Assembly: GCF_000832305.1 (NCBI RefSeq)
Contig: NZ_CP010536.1
Location: forward strand, 186,001-250,000
Direction of reading: 5' to 3'
Length of the DNA stretch: 64,000 nt
From: Cupriavidus basilensis
GTDB lineage: Bacteria > Pseudomonadota > Gammaproteobacteria > Burkholderiales > Burkholderiaceae
Shown here one piece after another: positions 40,613 through 48,949 of the stretch. The position numbers were made by a program, and so were the translations under genes. How positions within the stretch are numbered: position 1 is the first letter of the stretch; each line of letters starts with the position of its first letter. The notes under the pieces are model-generated. The model was given only the letters and a program-made list of their open reading frames with translations, was not told where the DNA came from and made no database searches.

Positions 40613-41554
40613 ATGAAGTTGCAGTTGTATGTACCGGATGGCCGTTACCAGCCCTGGATCGACGGCTTTGCCGAGGCCCTGCCCGAAGCGCAATGCCTGA
40701 CCTGGGAAGACAGCAGGAACGAGCAGGTCGACTACGCCGTGGTGTGGCGCCCGCCGCTCGAGATGCTGCGCGGGCGCACCGACCTGAAAGCCGTGTTCAA
40801 CCTGGGCGCCGGCGTCGACGGCATCCTGAGCCTGCGCGACACCGACCCGGATGCGCTGCCGGCCGGCGTGCCCATCGTGCGCCTGGACGATGCCGGCATG
40901 GCCGCGCAGATGATCGATTACGTGACACACGCGGTACTGCGCTATTTTCGCCGCCTGGACGAGTACGCGCTGGCCCAGCAGGCCGGCACCTGGCGTTTTC
41001 TCAAGCCGCATCGCCGCGCCGATTTCACCGTGGGCGTGATGGGCGTTGGCACGCTCGGCGCGCAGATCGCGCAGGCGCTGGCCGGCTTCGGCTTTCCGGT
41101 GCGCGGCTGGAGCCGCACGGCGCGCGATATCGAAGGGGTGCAGGGCTTTGCCGGCGAGGCTGGCCAGGCGCCGTTCCTGGATGGCCTGCGCGTGCTGGTC
41201 AACGTGCTGCCGCTCACGCCGGAAACCGAGAACATCCTGGATGCCGGCCTGCTGGGCAAGCTCGCCAAGGGGGCCTACCTGGTCAACGTGGCGCGCGGCC
41301 CGCACCTGGTCGAGCAAGACCTGCTGGCCGCCGTGCAGTCGGGCCAGGTCGCCGGCGCCACGCTCGACGTGTTCCGCACCGAGCCGCTGCCCGCCGGGCA
41401 TCCGTTCTGGGCCGAGCCGCGCATCACCATCACGCCGCATATCGCGGCACTGACGCTGCGCGAAGACAGCGTCGCCCAGATCGCGGCCAAGATCCGCGCG
41501 CTGGGCGCGGGCCAGCCGATCGCCGGCGTGGTCGACCTGCAACGCGGCTATTGA
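40613..41554 (+). CDS. D-2-hydroxyacid dehydrogenase, glyoxylate/hydroxypyruvate reductase A-like
   Basis: A 313-residue NAD(P)-dependent dehydrogenase. The Rossmann motif GVMGVGTLGAQIA (about 139-151), VNVARGPHLVEQDL with catalytic Arg, and Glu/His late in the chain (TEPLPAGHPFW, ITPHIAALT) match GhrA-type enzymes, which reduce glyoxylate and hydroxypyruvate. GTGGAGATGAG precedes the start. It sits between the carboxylase remnant and HMG-CoA lyase; no link to leucine breakdown is evident. Confidence 0.88.
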   Translation: MKLQLYVPDGRYQPWIDGFAEALPEAQCLTWEDSRNEQVDYAVVWRPPLEMLRGRTDLKAVFNLGAGVDGILSLRDTDPDALPAGVPIVRLDDAGMAAQMIDYVTHAVLRYFRRLDEYALAQQAGTWRFLKPHRRADFTVGVMGVGTLGAQIAQALAGFGFPVRGWSRTARDIEGVQGFAGEAGQAPFLDGLRVLVNVLPLTPETENILDAGLLGKLAKGAYLVNVARGPHLVEQDLLAAVQSGQVAGATLDVFRTEPLPAGHPFWAEPRITITPHIAALTLREDSVAQIAAKIRALGAGQPIAGVVDLQRGY

Positions 41555-41672
41555 GCAAGCCGGGCGCCGGGGCGGAACGAGCCGCCGGGAGCCCGGGCCC
41601 AATGTCCGCACATTAGTTGAATGGCGCGCGCGGCAAGACGCGCGCGCCGATACCAGACAGCGAGGAGACATC

Positions 41673-42608
41673 ATGACCCTGCCACACTATGTAAAAGTCG
41701 TAGAAGTCGGCCCGCGCGACGGCCTGCAAAATGAGAAGGCCATGGTGCCGACCGAGGTCAAGGTGGACCTGATCAACCGCCTCAGCGACGCCGGCTTCGT
41801 CAATATCGAAGCCGCTTCCTTCGTCTCGCCCAAATGGGTGCCGCAGATGGCCGATGGCGCCGACGTGATGGCGCGCATCCAGCGCCGGCCGGGCACGCTG
41901 TACTCCGTGCTCACGCCCAATATGAAGGGCTTCGAGGGCGCGGTGGCCGCGTCCGCGGACGAGGTCGTGATCTTCGGCGCCGCCAGCGAGGCGTTCTCGC
42001 AAAAGAACATCAACTGCTCCATCGCCGAATCCATCGAGCGCTTCGCGCCTGTTGCCGCCGCCGCCAAGGAAAAAGGCCTGCGCCTGCGTGCCAGCATCTC
42101 CTGCGCGCTGGGCTGCCCCTACCAGGGCGAGGTGCCGGTGCACGCGGTGGTGGACGTAGTGCGCCGCATGCGCGATCTCGGCTGCGACGAGATCGACATC
42201 GCCGACACCATCGGCGTGGGCACGCCGGGCCGGGTGCAGGAGGTGATGCACGCGGTGGCAGCCGAATTCCCCATCGACCGGCTCTCCGGCCATTTCCACG
42301 ATACCTACGGCCAGGCGCTGTCCAATATCCTGGCCAGCCTGCAGGTCGGCATCTCGATCTTCCACGCCTCGGTGGCAGGCCTTGGCGGCTGTCCTTACGC
42401 CAAGGGCGCCACCGGCAACGTGGCCACCGAAGACGTGCTGTACATGCTGCACGGCATGGGCATCCATACCGGCGTGGACCTGGAGCAGGTGGTGCGCGCG
42501 GGCGACTTCATCTCGCAGTCGATCGGCCGCGCCAACAGCTCGCGCGTGGGACGCGCGCTGCTGACCAAGTGGGCCGCCGCCGCGGACGCTGCGCCTGCCT
42601 GCGTATAA
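41673..42608 (+). CDS. Hydroxymethylglutaryl-CoA lyase
   Basis: A 311-residue TIM-barrel lyase cleaving HMG-CoA to acetoacetate and acetyl-CoA, the last step of leucine catabolism (MvaB/LiuE). VEVGPRDGLQNE at 10-21, metal-binding His207/His209 (GHFHDTYG), and the signature loop GLGGCPYAKGATGN with Cys240 are intact. AGCGAGGAG precedes the ATG. With isovaleryl-CoA dehydrogenase at 23849 it brackets the pathway, but the carboxylase and hydratase steps are not intact in this window. Confidence 0.95.
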   Translation: MTLPHYVKVVEVGPRDGLQNEKAMVPTEVKVDLINRLSDAGFVNIEAASFVSPKWVPQMADGADVMARIQRRPGTLYSVLTPNMKGFEGAVAASADEVVIFGAASEAFSQKNINCSIAESIERFAPVAAAAKEKGLRLRASISCALGCPYQGEVPVHAVVDVVRRMRDLGCDEIDIADTIGVGTPGRVQEVMHAVAAEFPIDRLSGHFHDTYGQALSNILASLQVGISIFHASVAGLGGCPYAKGATGNVATEDVLYMLHGMGIHTGVDLEQVVRAGDFISQSIGRANSSRVGRALLTKWAAAADAAPACV

Positions 42609-42633
42609 GGCCTTTCATCCGAACGCTATCGAT

Positions 42634-43167
42634 ATGAACGCTCACTCTCCCGACAACGCCAACGATAACGCCAACAACAACGCTGCGCTGCCCGAAGCGG
42701 CGCAGCGCGTGGCTGGCCTGCTGGCCGGCCTTGGCCACGACAAGCCCGTGGTCATGCTGCCCGCCACCGGCAAGACCTCGGCCGAGGCGGCGGCCGGCCT
42801 CGGCTGTTCGGTGGCCGAGATCGCCAAGTCCATCATCTTTCGCCGCGTCGCCGACGACGCGCCGGTGCTGGTGATCGCCAGCGGCAGCAACCGCGTCGAC
42901 GAAGCCAAGGTCGCCGCCGTGGTGGGCCCGCTCGGCAAGGCCGATGCCAGGTTCGTGCGCGAGAAAACCGGCTACGCCATTGGCGGCGTCTGTCCTATCG
43001 GCCATGCGGTGGCGCCCGTCATGCTGCTTGACAGCGACCTGTTCCGCTACGACAGCCTGTGGGCCGCCGCCGGCCATCCGCACGCGGTGTTCAACCTCAC
43101 GCCCCAGGAGCTGCAGCGCATGACCGGGGCCGAGGTGGCCGACGTGGCGCAGCGCCAGTCCGCATGA
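42634..43167 (+). CDS. YbaK/EbsC-family aminoacyl-tRNA deacylase
   Basis: A 177-residue protein with the YbaK/ProX editing fold: AEIAKSIIFRR contains the conserved Lys, followed by VLVIASGSNRVDEAKVA and TGYAIGGVCPIGH. Relatives hydrolyse mischarged Cys- or Ala-tRNA. The first 17 residues are an Asn/Asp-rich variable tail (NANDNANNN), partly from a 12-base tandem repeat at 42652-42675. It starts 25 bases after the lyase gene. Confidence 0.87.
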   Translation: MNAHSPDNANDNANNNAALPEAAQRVAGLLAGLGHDKPVVMLPATGKTSAEAAAGLGCSVAEIAKSIIFRRVADDAPVLVIASGSNRVDEAKVAAVVGPLGKADARFVREKTGYAIGGVCPIGHAVAPVMLLDSDLFRYDSLWAAAGHPHAVFNLTPQELQRMTGAEVADVAQRQSA

Positions 43168-43227
43168 AGCCGCTGCTTGTACGCGTCATGCGCGTCATGC
43201 GCGGCATCCCGGGCGAGGGCTGAGGCG

Positions 43228-43497
43228 ATGTCGCAAGCCACCCGCCTCGCCGCCGAGCTCACGCGCGGCGCGCAGGCCGCCCAGCGCGCGCAGCCCGTGC
43301 CGTCGCCGTGCCGCAACGTGTGCCGCATGGACGCCGCGAGCGGCTATTGCGAAGGCTGCCTGCGCACCATCGACGAGATCGCCGCATGGTCAGGCAGCGA
43401 CGAGGCCGGGCGGCGCAGGATCTGGCTGCTGCTGGCGCAGCGCGCCGCGGCGTTGGCTGCAAGGGCAGCGCCAGGATGCATCCCACCCACAACATAG
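43228..43497 (+). CDS. DUF1289 family protein
   Basis: An 89-residue protein with the DUF1289 cysteine signature: PSPCRNVCRMDAASGYCEGCLRT gives Cys-x3-Cys...Cys-x2-Cys, probably a metal site. I choose ATG 43228 (MSQATRLAAEL); an ATG at 43177 would add 17 residues. Function is unknown. It lies between YbaK and an isomerase-like gene. Confidence 0.83.
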   Translation: MSQATRLAAELTRGAQAAQRAQPVPSPCRNVCRMDAASGYCEGCLRTIDEIAAWSGSDEAGRRRIWLLLAQRAAALAARAAPGCIPPTT

Positions 43498-43509
43498 CGT
43501 GACCCGGCC

Positions 43510-44199
43510 ATGACAAACGCCATCGACTGGTACTTCGACCCGATCTCGCCGTTCGCCTACCTGGCGTTCGAGCGCTTGCCCCGGGCCTTGCCAGCCGATG
43601 TTTCGGTGCGCTACGTGCCGCTGCTGTTTGCCGGGCTGCTGCGCCATTGGGGCAACGTCGGTCCGGCCGAGATCGCGCCCAAGCGCCGCTTTACCTTCGA
43701 GCACGTTGCCTGGATCGCGCACCGCGACGGCACGCCGCTCGCCATGCCCGCCGTGCACCCGTTCAATCCGCTGCCCTTGCTGCGCCTGGCGGTCGCGCTG
43801 GAGCTCGAAGGCCGGCTCTCGCACGCCACGCTGGCACCGGTTTTCCGCTTCGTCTGGCAGCAAGGCCACGTGCCTCGGCAGCAGGCCGAGTTCGACGCGT
43901 TGTGCGGTGCGCTGGGCGTACCCACCGCTGCGCTGGCGCAAGATGCGGTCAAGGCGCGCCTGCGGGAAAACGGGGATGAAGCGCTGGCGCGCGGCGTATT
44001 CGGCGTACCTACCGCTGCGCTGCAAGGGGATGCCGAGGGGTTGTTGTTCTGGGGCCTGGATGCGCTCGACATGCTCACCGCGCGGCTTGCCCAGGATCCT
44101 TTCTTTGCCTCGGACGCATTCCGTGCCGCCGCCGCATTGCCAGTTGGCGCGGGGCGCGCCGATGCGCCAGCGGGCAACCCAGCGGCCCGCGGCCGCTGA
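43510..44199 (+). CDS. 2-hydroxychromene-2-carboxylate isomerase-like protein (second copy)
   Basis: A 229-residue kappa-GST/DsbA-fold protein: WYFDPISPFAYLAFERLP at 7-24 is the N-terminal signature with the active Ser, and GVFGVPTAALQGDAEGLLFWGLDALDM the C-terminal one. It is a distant paralog of the protein at 31067. Substrate is unknown; a role in aromatic or acyl metabolism is likely only by context. Confidence 0.85.
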   Translation: MTNAIDWYFDPISPFAYLAFERLPRALPADVSVRYVPLLFAGLLRHWGNVGPAEIAPKRRFTFEHVAWIAHRDGTPLAMPAVHPFNPLPLLRLAVALELEGRLSHATLAPVFRFVWQQGHVPRQQAEFDALCGALGVPTAALAQDAVKARLRENGDEALARGVFGVPTAALQGDAEGLLFWGLDALDMLTARLAQDPFFASDAFRAAAALPVGAGRADAPAGNPAARGR

Positions 44200-44221
44200 T
44201 CAGCCGACTGCCTACACACCG

Positions 44222-45154
44222 ATGCCAACCACCTACACGTCTCCCACCCTGCCCGGCACCATGCGCGTTTTCGAGCGCGGCTGGCTATCCGCCAACAACA
44301 TCCTGTTTGTCGACGGCGATGACACCGCGCTGGTCGATTCCGGCTACGTCACGCATGCGCCACAGACGCTGGCGCTGGTCGAGGCCGGCCTCGGCGGGCG
44401 GGCGCTGCGGCGCGTGGTGAACACGCACCTGCACTCCGACCACTGCGGCGGCAACGCCACGCTGCAGAGCCGCTGGCGGCCGCGCACGCTGATCCCCGCC
44501 GCGCAGGCCGAGGCGGTGCGCACGTGGGACGTGGACGCCCTCAGCTACCGCGCCACCGGCCAGCAGTGCGACCGCTTCAGCTTCGATGGCGTGGTGCAGG
44601 ACGGCGACACCTTGCGCCTGGGCGGGCTGGACTGGCAGGTGGTGGGCGCGCCCGGCCACGATCCCCATGCCGTGATGCTGTTCGCCCCTCAGGAGGGCAT
44701 CCTGATCTCGGGCGATGCCCTGTGGGAAAACGGCTTTGGCGTGATCTTCCCGGAACTCGACGGCGAGAGCGGCTTTGCCGAGCAGGCGGCCGTGCTGGCG
44801 CGCATCGCCACGCTGGATGTGCGCGTGGTGATTCCTGGCCACGGGCGGCCCTTCACCAACGTGGCGGCCGCGCTTGACATTGCTGACGGGCGGCTGGCTT
44901 ACCTCAGCGCCGATGCCGGGCGCAACGCCACGCATGCCATCAAGGTGCTGGTGAAGTTCAAGCTGCTGGAGCAACAGCGCATGCGACGCGACGCGCTGCT
45001 GGCGTGGATGGCGCAGGCGCCGCTGATGCAGCGCATCCATGCGCGCTTCATGCCCGCGCAGGACTTGTCGACCCTGCTTGACCGGATCCTGGCGTCGCTG
45101 GCCGCCGCCGGTGCGCTGGCGCTGGAAGGCGCCGAGGTGTACAACCGGGATTGA
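44222..45154 (+). CDS. MBL-fold metallo-hydrolase
   Basis: A 310-residue metallo-beta-lactamase-fold protein with the zinc motif HLHSDH at 69-74, GAPGHDPHAVM (third His), ISGDALWENGFG (bridging Asp) and PGHGRPF (last His). The C-terminal third is helical. It resembles glyoxalase-II-like hydrolases of unknown substrate. The isomerase-like gene ends 22 bases upstream. An internal ATG (MRVFERG) is an alternative start. Confidence 0.85.
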   Translation: MPTTYTSPTLPGTMRVFERGWLSANNILFVDGDDTALVDSGYVTHAPQTLALVEAGLGGRALRRVVNTHLHSDHCGGNATLQSRWRPRTLIPAAQAEAVRTWDVDALSYRATGQQCDRFSFDGVVQDGDTLRLGGLDWQVVGAPGHDPHAVMLFAPQEGILISGDALWENGFGVIFPELDGESGFAEQAAVLARIATLDVRVVIPGHGRPFTNVAAALDIADGRLAYLSADAGRNATHAIKVLVKFKLLEQQRMRRDALLAWMAQAPLMQRIHARFMPAQDLSTLLDRILASLAAAGALALEGAEVYNRD

Positions 45155-45226
45155 GCGGTAACACCGGTAACGCGGGCGCCACCATGCCCTGGCGCCAGTC
45201 CCTGACCCTTTGCGAGGAAACTGTCG

Positions 45227-45823
45227 ATGCCTGCCTTTCCCGTCGCACTGCTTCACCCCCTGGTCGCGCATCTCTCTCCTTCCACGATCCACGCGCATGG
45301 CGCCGACCTCGAGATCGAGCTGGCGCCGTTCGTGCTCGGCGGCGAGCCGGTGCGCACGGCGATCCGGCTCGACGGCATGAACCTGCCTACCTACAGCCTG
45401 GAACAACTGGCCGGCAGGCGCCTCGTGTTCCCGCTCAACCCGGAGCCCGGCTACATCGACGGCTCGCTCTACTTCGACGGCCGCCACCACGCGGTCGACA
45501 TCCGCGAGTTGTGCTTCGGCAAGCTCGACCCGCACGGCTTGCCGGTGAGGATCGAGGGCCGCATTCATTTCGACGACGGCGCCCGCTTCGACGACACGGC
45601 GCTGAGCCTGGCCGCCCGCATCGCCCGTCCCTTGTCCGACGCTGAGATCGACGCGCTGATCGACCGCGCCGCCGCCGATGCCGGCGTGGGCTCGATCCAG
45701 CAGTCCGGCAAGGTGATGGCCGCGCTGAGCCGCCACCCGAGCCTGCGCCATGCCGACATGGCGCTGCTGCATGCGCGCGTGCAGGCCAGGCTGCTGATCG
45801 GCGAGGCCATGAGGCCGAGATGA
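45227..45823 (+). CDS. Protein of unknown function with a possible GatB/YqeY-like C-terminus
   Basis: A 198-residue soluble protein I do not recognise. The first two thirds are beta-rich (EIELAPFVLGGEPVRTAIRLD, RLVFPLNPEPGYIDGSLYFDG). The C-terminal segment DAEIDALIDRAAADAGVGSIQQSGKVMAALSRHP (in parts: DAEIDALIDRAAADAG, then SIQQSGKVMAALSRHP) resembles the tail of YqeY/GatB, in which a GKVM motif precedes a helical end. This similarity is from memory. It lies between the MBL hydrolase and an acetyltransferase. No signal peptide or membrane helix. Confidence 0.7.
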   Translation: MPAFPVALLHPLVAHLSPSTIHAHGADLEIELAPFVLGGEPVRTAIRLDGMNLPTYSLEQLAGRRLVFPLNPEPGYIDGSLYFDGRHHAVDIRELCFGKLDPHGLPVRIEGRIHFDDGARFDDTALSLAARIARPLSDAEIDALIDRAAADAGVGSIQQSGKVMAALSRHPSLRHADMALLHARVQARLLIGEAMRPR

Positions 45824-45881
45824 GGCCGAGCGCGCCTCTGGCCGGCAAGTTCCCGCGCTGACCGAGTCCCAAGGACGCACC

Positions 45882-46496
45882 ATGCAAGCCCTTCACGGCC
45901 AAGGCTTCCTCCTTCGCCCCTTCCGCTATCCCGACGTGCCCCAGTTCGTGGCGGCCGTGCACGAATCGCTCGATACCGTAGGCAAATGGCTGCCGTGGTG
46001 CCACGCGGGCTATAGCGTGCGCGATGCCGAGAACTGGGTCGACCTGTGCACGCAGAGCATGGCCATCGGCGAGGCCTACGACATCGGCGTATTCGCCCCC
46101 GACGGCAGGCAGCTGTATGGCGGCGTCTCCATCAACCAGATCAACCGCGACTACAACTTCGGCAACCTCGGCTACTGGATCCGCCAGAGCCGGCAGCGCC
46201 AGGGACTGGGCGCGCGCGCGGCAGAGCTGATGGCATGCTATGCCTTTCACCGCCTCGGGCTGACGCGCCTGGAGGTGGTCGCCGCCGAGCACAATATGGT
46301 CAGCCGCGCCGTGGCGCAGAAGATCGGCGCGCAGTTCGAATGCATCGCCCGCAACCGGCTGGTGCTGCACGGCGTGCCGTGCTCGGCGGCGATGTACTCG
46401 CTGGTGCCGCCGTGGTACGACAATGCCGGCCCGTCCAGGGATAAGAACACGGGCACGGGCACGGGCAAGGATCCAGACAAGGGGGAGGCGAGATGA
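45882..46496 (+). CDS. GNAT-family N-acetyltransferase (RimJ/RimL-like)
   Basis: A 204-residue acetyltransferase: LRPFRYPDVPQFVAAVHES starts the fold, GYWIRQSRQRQGLGARAAELM contains the acetyl-CoA loop, and LTRLEVVAAEHNMVSRAVAQKIGAQFE completes the core. Close relatives acetylate ribosomal protein N-termini or small molecules. The C-terminal tail carries TGTGTG from an ACGGGC repeat. The stop lies ten bases from the convergent GntR gene. Confidence 0.88.
   Translation: MQALHGQGFLLRPFRYPDVPQFVAAVHESLDTVGKWLPWCHAGYSVRDAENWVDLCTQSMAIGEAYDIGVFAPDGRQLYGGVSINQINRDYNFGNLGYWIRQSRQRQGLGARAAELMACYAFHRLGLTRLEVVAAEHNMVSRAVAQKIGAQFECIARNRLVLHGVPCSAAMYSLVPPWYDNAGPSRDKNTGTGTGKDPDKGEAR
46449..46466. repeat. 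ACGGGC hexamer, three tandem units in a coding tail
   Basis: Three perfect ACGGGC copies encode TGTGTG in the disordered C-terminus of the acetyltransferase. It is another example of in-frame slippage at a gene end. Confidence 0.6.
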
Positions 46497-46506
46497 ACGG
46501 AGCCAT

Positions 46507-47244
46507 TTACGCCGGCACCCGCACGCCCCCCGCGCTATTGAGCGCGAACTCATAGCGCTCCGACCGTATGGAAAACAGCGTGTGCTCGCAAACCGCGCCA
46601 TCCGCGAGGAACGACGTGCGTTCCAGTTCCAGCAGCGGATGCGTGCGCGAGGTCCGCAGCACGCCCGCCAGGTGCTGGCCGGCCGAGCGCGCGCGGATGA
46701 CGAGGTCGGCCCGGTCGACCGGCACGCCCAGCAACTGGCCGATCAAGGTGTAGGACGGATTGCGCTCGGCATCTTCCCAGCCCGGCGTGGCATCGCAGGC
46801 AATGTGGGTCTCGGCGAGCGCAATCGGCTCGCCATCGAGACGATGCAGGCGGTGCAAGGCGATGCAGTGGCCGAGCGCGGCGGGAAAGATACCGCGCAAC
46901 CGGGCCGGCACGGCGACCCGCTCCAGCGCGACCAGTTGCATCTCCGGCGCGTGTCCCTGCAGCACCAGCGAATCGTAGAAGCCGCGCAGCGTATCCAGGC
47001 CATGGCGCAGCCGCTTGTCGACCACGAAGGTGCCTTTGCCTTGCTTGCGCTCGACCAGTCCGGCATCAACCAGCCGCGTGATCGCGAGGCGCACCGTGAC
47101 CCGGCTCACCCCGAAGCGCTCGCCCAGTTCGGCCTCGGAAGGCAGTTTTCCGGACGGGTCGAAACGCCGCTTCTGGATTTCTTCGCGCAACAAATCTGCG
47201 ATCTGCTCGTACAGTGAAATGGCGTTCTCACGCGCAACACTCAT
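46507..47244 (-). CDS. GntR-family (HutC/UTRA) transcriptional regulator
   Basis: A 245-residue regulator: an N-terminal GntR winged helix (about 8-75, ISLYEQIADLLREEIQ, LPSEAELGERFGVSRVTVRLAI) and a UTRA ligand domain (about 95-240, ending ERTSFLADGAVCEHTLFSIRSERYEF). The ATG at 47244 gives MSVARENAISLYEQ; an upstream ATG at 47313 adds 23 residues from the promoter region. It is divergent from the transporter-DUF3604 pair and probably controls it with their substrate as inducer. Confidence 0.9.
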   Translation of the reverse strand: MSVARENAISLYEQIADLLREEIQKRRFDPSGKLPSEAELGERFGVSRVTVRLAITRLVDAGLVERKQGKGTFVVDKRLRHGLDTLRGFYDSLVLQGHAPEMQLVALERVAVPARLRGIFPAALGHCIALHRLHRLDGEPIALAETHIACDATPGWEDAERNPSYTLIGQLLGVPVDRADLVIRARSAGQHLAGVLRTSRTHPLLELERTSFLADGAVCEHTLFSIRSERYEFALNSAGGVRVPA

Positions 47245-47255
47245 GTAAAACCCTG

Positions 47256-47324
47256 TTGTATCAAAGGCTTGTAAAAAACAGCATAACAATATGCCAATGC
47301 CTTCGTTGGACATCTTGTATTAAA
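47256..47324. promoter_or_regulatory. AT-rich divergent control region with direct repeats
   Basis: TTGTATCAAA (47256-47265) and TTGTATTAAA (47315-47324) repeat 59 bases apart in the 158-base gap between the GntR regulator and the transporter. The region is much richer in A/T than its surroundings. They are candidate regulator sites; GntR operators are usually short palindromes, so this is tentative. Confidence 0.35.
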
Positions 47325-47402
47325 ACGTATTATTGCCCTCCAAGGCCGGACTGACCAGTGCGGCGTCTGACGTGCGTATCGGGAAACCGCCAAGGAGCCG
47401 CA

Positions 47403-48932
47403 GTGAACTCTCCCTTCAACCCGCCATCGGCGCATTCGCGCGCCGGTTGGCTAGCATACCTGCACAAGCCGCCGGCCTGGTTCCGGCCGGGTCCATTGCG
47501 CAAAGCGCAGCTGGGTTTCGTGGCCGCGTGGATCGCCTTCTTCGCCATCCTGTTCGTGCTCCCGCAGCCGGAGGGCTTGCCGCCCGCGGGCCGCGCCACG
47601 CTGGCGGTAGTGGCCTGGGCGAGCCTGGTCTGGATGAGCGAGGCCGTGCCGGTCGGCGTGAGCGGCATGCTGATCCCCACCTTGCTGGTGCTGGCGCATG
47701 CGGTGACGCCGTTCTCCAAGGCGGCCAGCGGCTTTGCCACGCCCGTGGTGTTCCTGTGCCTGGCGGCGTTCATCTTCTCGGCCATCATGCAGACGGCCGG
47801 GCTGGACCGGCGGATCGCCTTGTTCCTGCTCGACAAGCTGAAGACGCGTACCGCCAATGGCGTGATCTGGGTGATGTTCGTGGTGAACTTCGTGCTGGGC
47901 TTTCTTGTGCCGGCGGCCAATGCGCGCGCGGCTACGTTGCTGCCGGTGGTCAACGGCATCGTGGGCCTGTTCGGCGACTCGCCGCGTGAGCGCAGCGCGA
48001 AGAAGGCCATCGTGATTCAGTCGCTGGTGTATGGCTCGATGATCAGCGGCATGTGCATTCTCACCGCGCACCTGCCCAATATGGTGATCGTCGGCTTGCT
48101 GCAGAAGAACCTCGGCCTGCACATCTCCTATCTCGACTGGTTCAAGTTGCAATGGCCGTACCTGGGCATGTTCGTGCTGACCCAGCTGTGGGTGCAGTCC
48201 TACTTCAAGTCGCGCGCGGTCCGGCTGCCTGGCGGCCAGGCGGCGATTGCCGCCGAGCGTGCCGCGTTGCCGCCGGCAGGTGTGCAATCCAGGGCGATCC
48301 TGGCGGTGTTTGCCGTGGTGGCTGTGCTGTGGGCGACCGAGTCGTGGCATGGCCTGCCTTCCGAGATCGTGGCCTTGCTCGGGCTGGCGGCGCTGTTCGT
48401 GCCCGGGGTGACGGGACTGGGCTGGAGGGACATCCAGGCCCGCACGATCTGGGGCACGTTCTTCCTGCTGGCCGGCGCGCTGAGCCTGTCCTCCGCGATT
48501 GGCGAGACCGGCCTGGCGCCGTGGGTGGCCGACTGGCTGTACCGTTTCGCGGCGGGCCATCCGTGGTGGCTGGCGTTGCTGATCGTCATGCTTGGCACGC
48601 ACGTGGCGCGCCTGGCCATGCTGTCCAACGTGGCCGCCGTGACGATGATCGCGCCGATCATGCTGGCGCTGGCACCCAAGCTCGGGCTGCATCCCGCCGC
48701 ATTCACCTTGCTGGTGTGCGACAGCGACAGCTTCGCCTACATCTTGCCCACGCAGATCACCGCAGCCGTGGTGGCCTATAGCAGCGGCACCTTCACCACG
48801 GCGGACTACGCCCGCGTGGGCGTGGTGTCGGTGCTGATCGGCATTGCCTATGGCCTGCTGGTCATGGCGCCCTGGTATGCCTACCTGGGCATCCCGGTGT
48901 GGGATGCCAGCGCGCCGTGGCCATTTCATTGA
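47403..48932 (+). CDS. DASS/SLC13-type anion transporter (GTG start)
   Basis: A 509-residue inner membrane protein with roughly 12 hydrophobic helices (for example FVAAWIAFFAILFVLPQPEG, VVFLCLAAFIFSAIM, AILAVFAVVAVLWATE). The layout and SxxAPI-like blocks (MLSNVAAVTMIAPIMLALAPK; PTQITAAVVAYSSGTF) fit the divalent-anion:sodium symporter family for dicarboxylates or related anions. GTG at 47403 is the start, with AAGGAG just upstream. The DUF3604 gene follows after 17 bases, so the transported compound is probably its substrate. Confidence 0.85.
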   Translation: MNSPFNPPSAHSRAGWLAYLHKPPAWFRPGPLRKAQLGFVAAWIAFFAILFVLPQPEGLPPAGRATLAVVAWASLVWMSEAVPVGVSGMLIPTLLVLAHAVTPFSKAASGFATPVVFLCLAAFIFSAIMQTAGLDRRIALFLLDKLKTRTANGVIWVMFVVNFVLGFLVPAANARAATLLPVVNGIVGLFGDSPRERSAKKAIVIQSLVYGSMISGMCILTAHLPNMVIVGLLQKNLGLHISYLDWFKLQWPYLGMFVLTQLWVQSYFKSRAVRLPGGQAAIAAERAALPPAGVQSRAILAVFAVVAVLWATESWHGLPSEIVALLGLAALFVPGVTGLGWRDIQARTIWGTFFLLAGALSLSSAIGETGLAPWVADWLYRFAAGHPWWLALLIVMLGTHVARLAMLSNVAAVTMIAPIMLALAPKLGLHPAAFTLLVCDSDSFAYILPTQITAAVVAYSSGTFTTADYARVGVVSVLIGIAYGLLVMAPWYAYLGIPVWDASAPWPFH

Positions 48933-48949
48933 CATCGGAGTTCCCCCCA

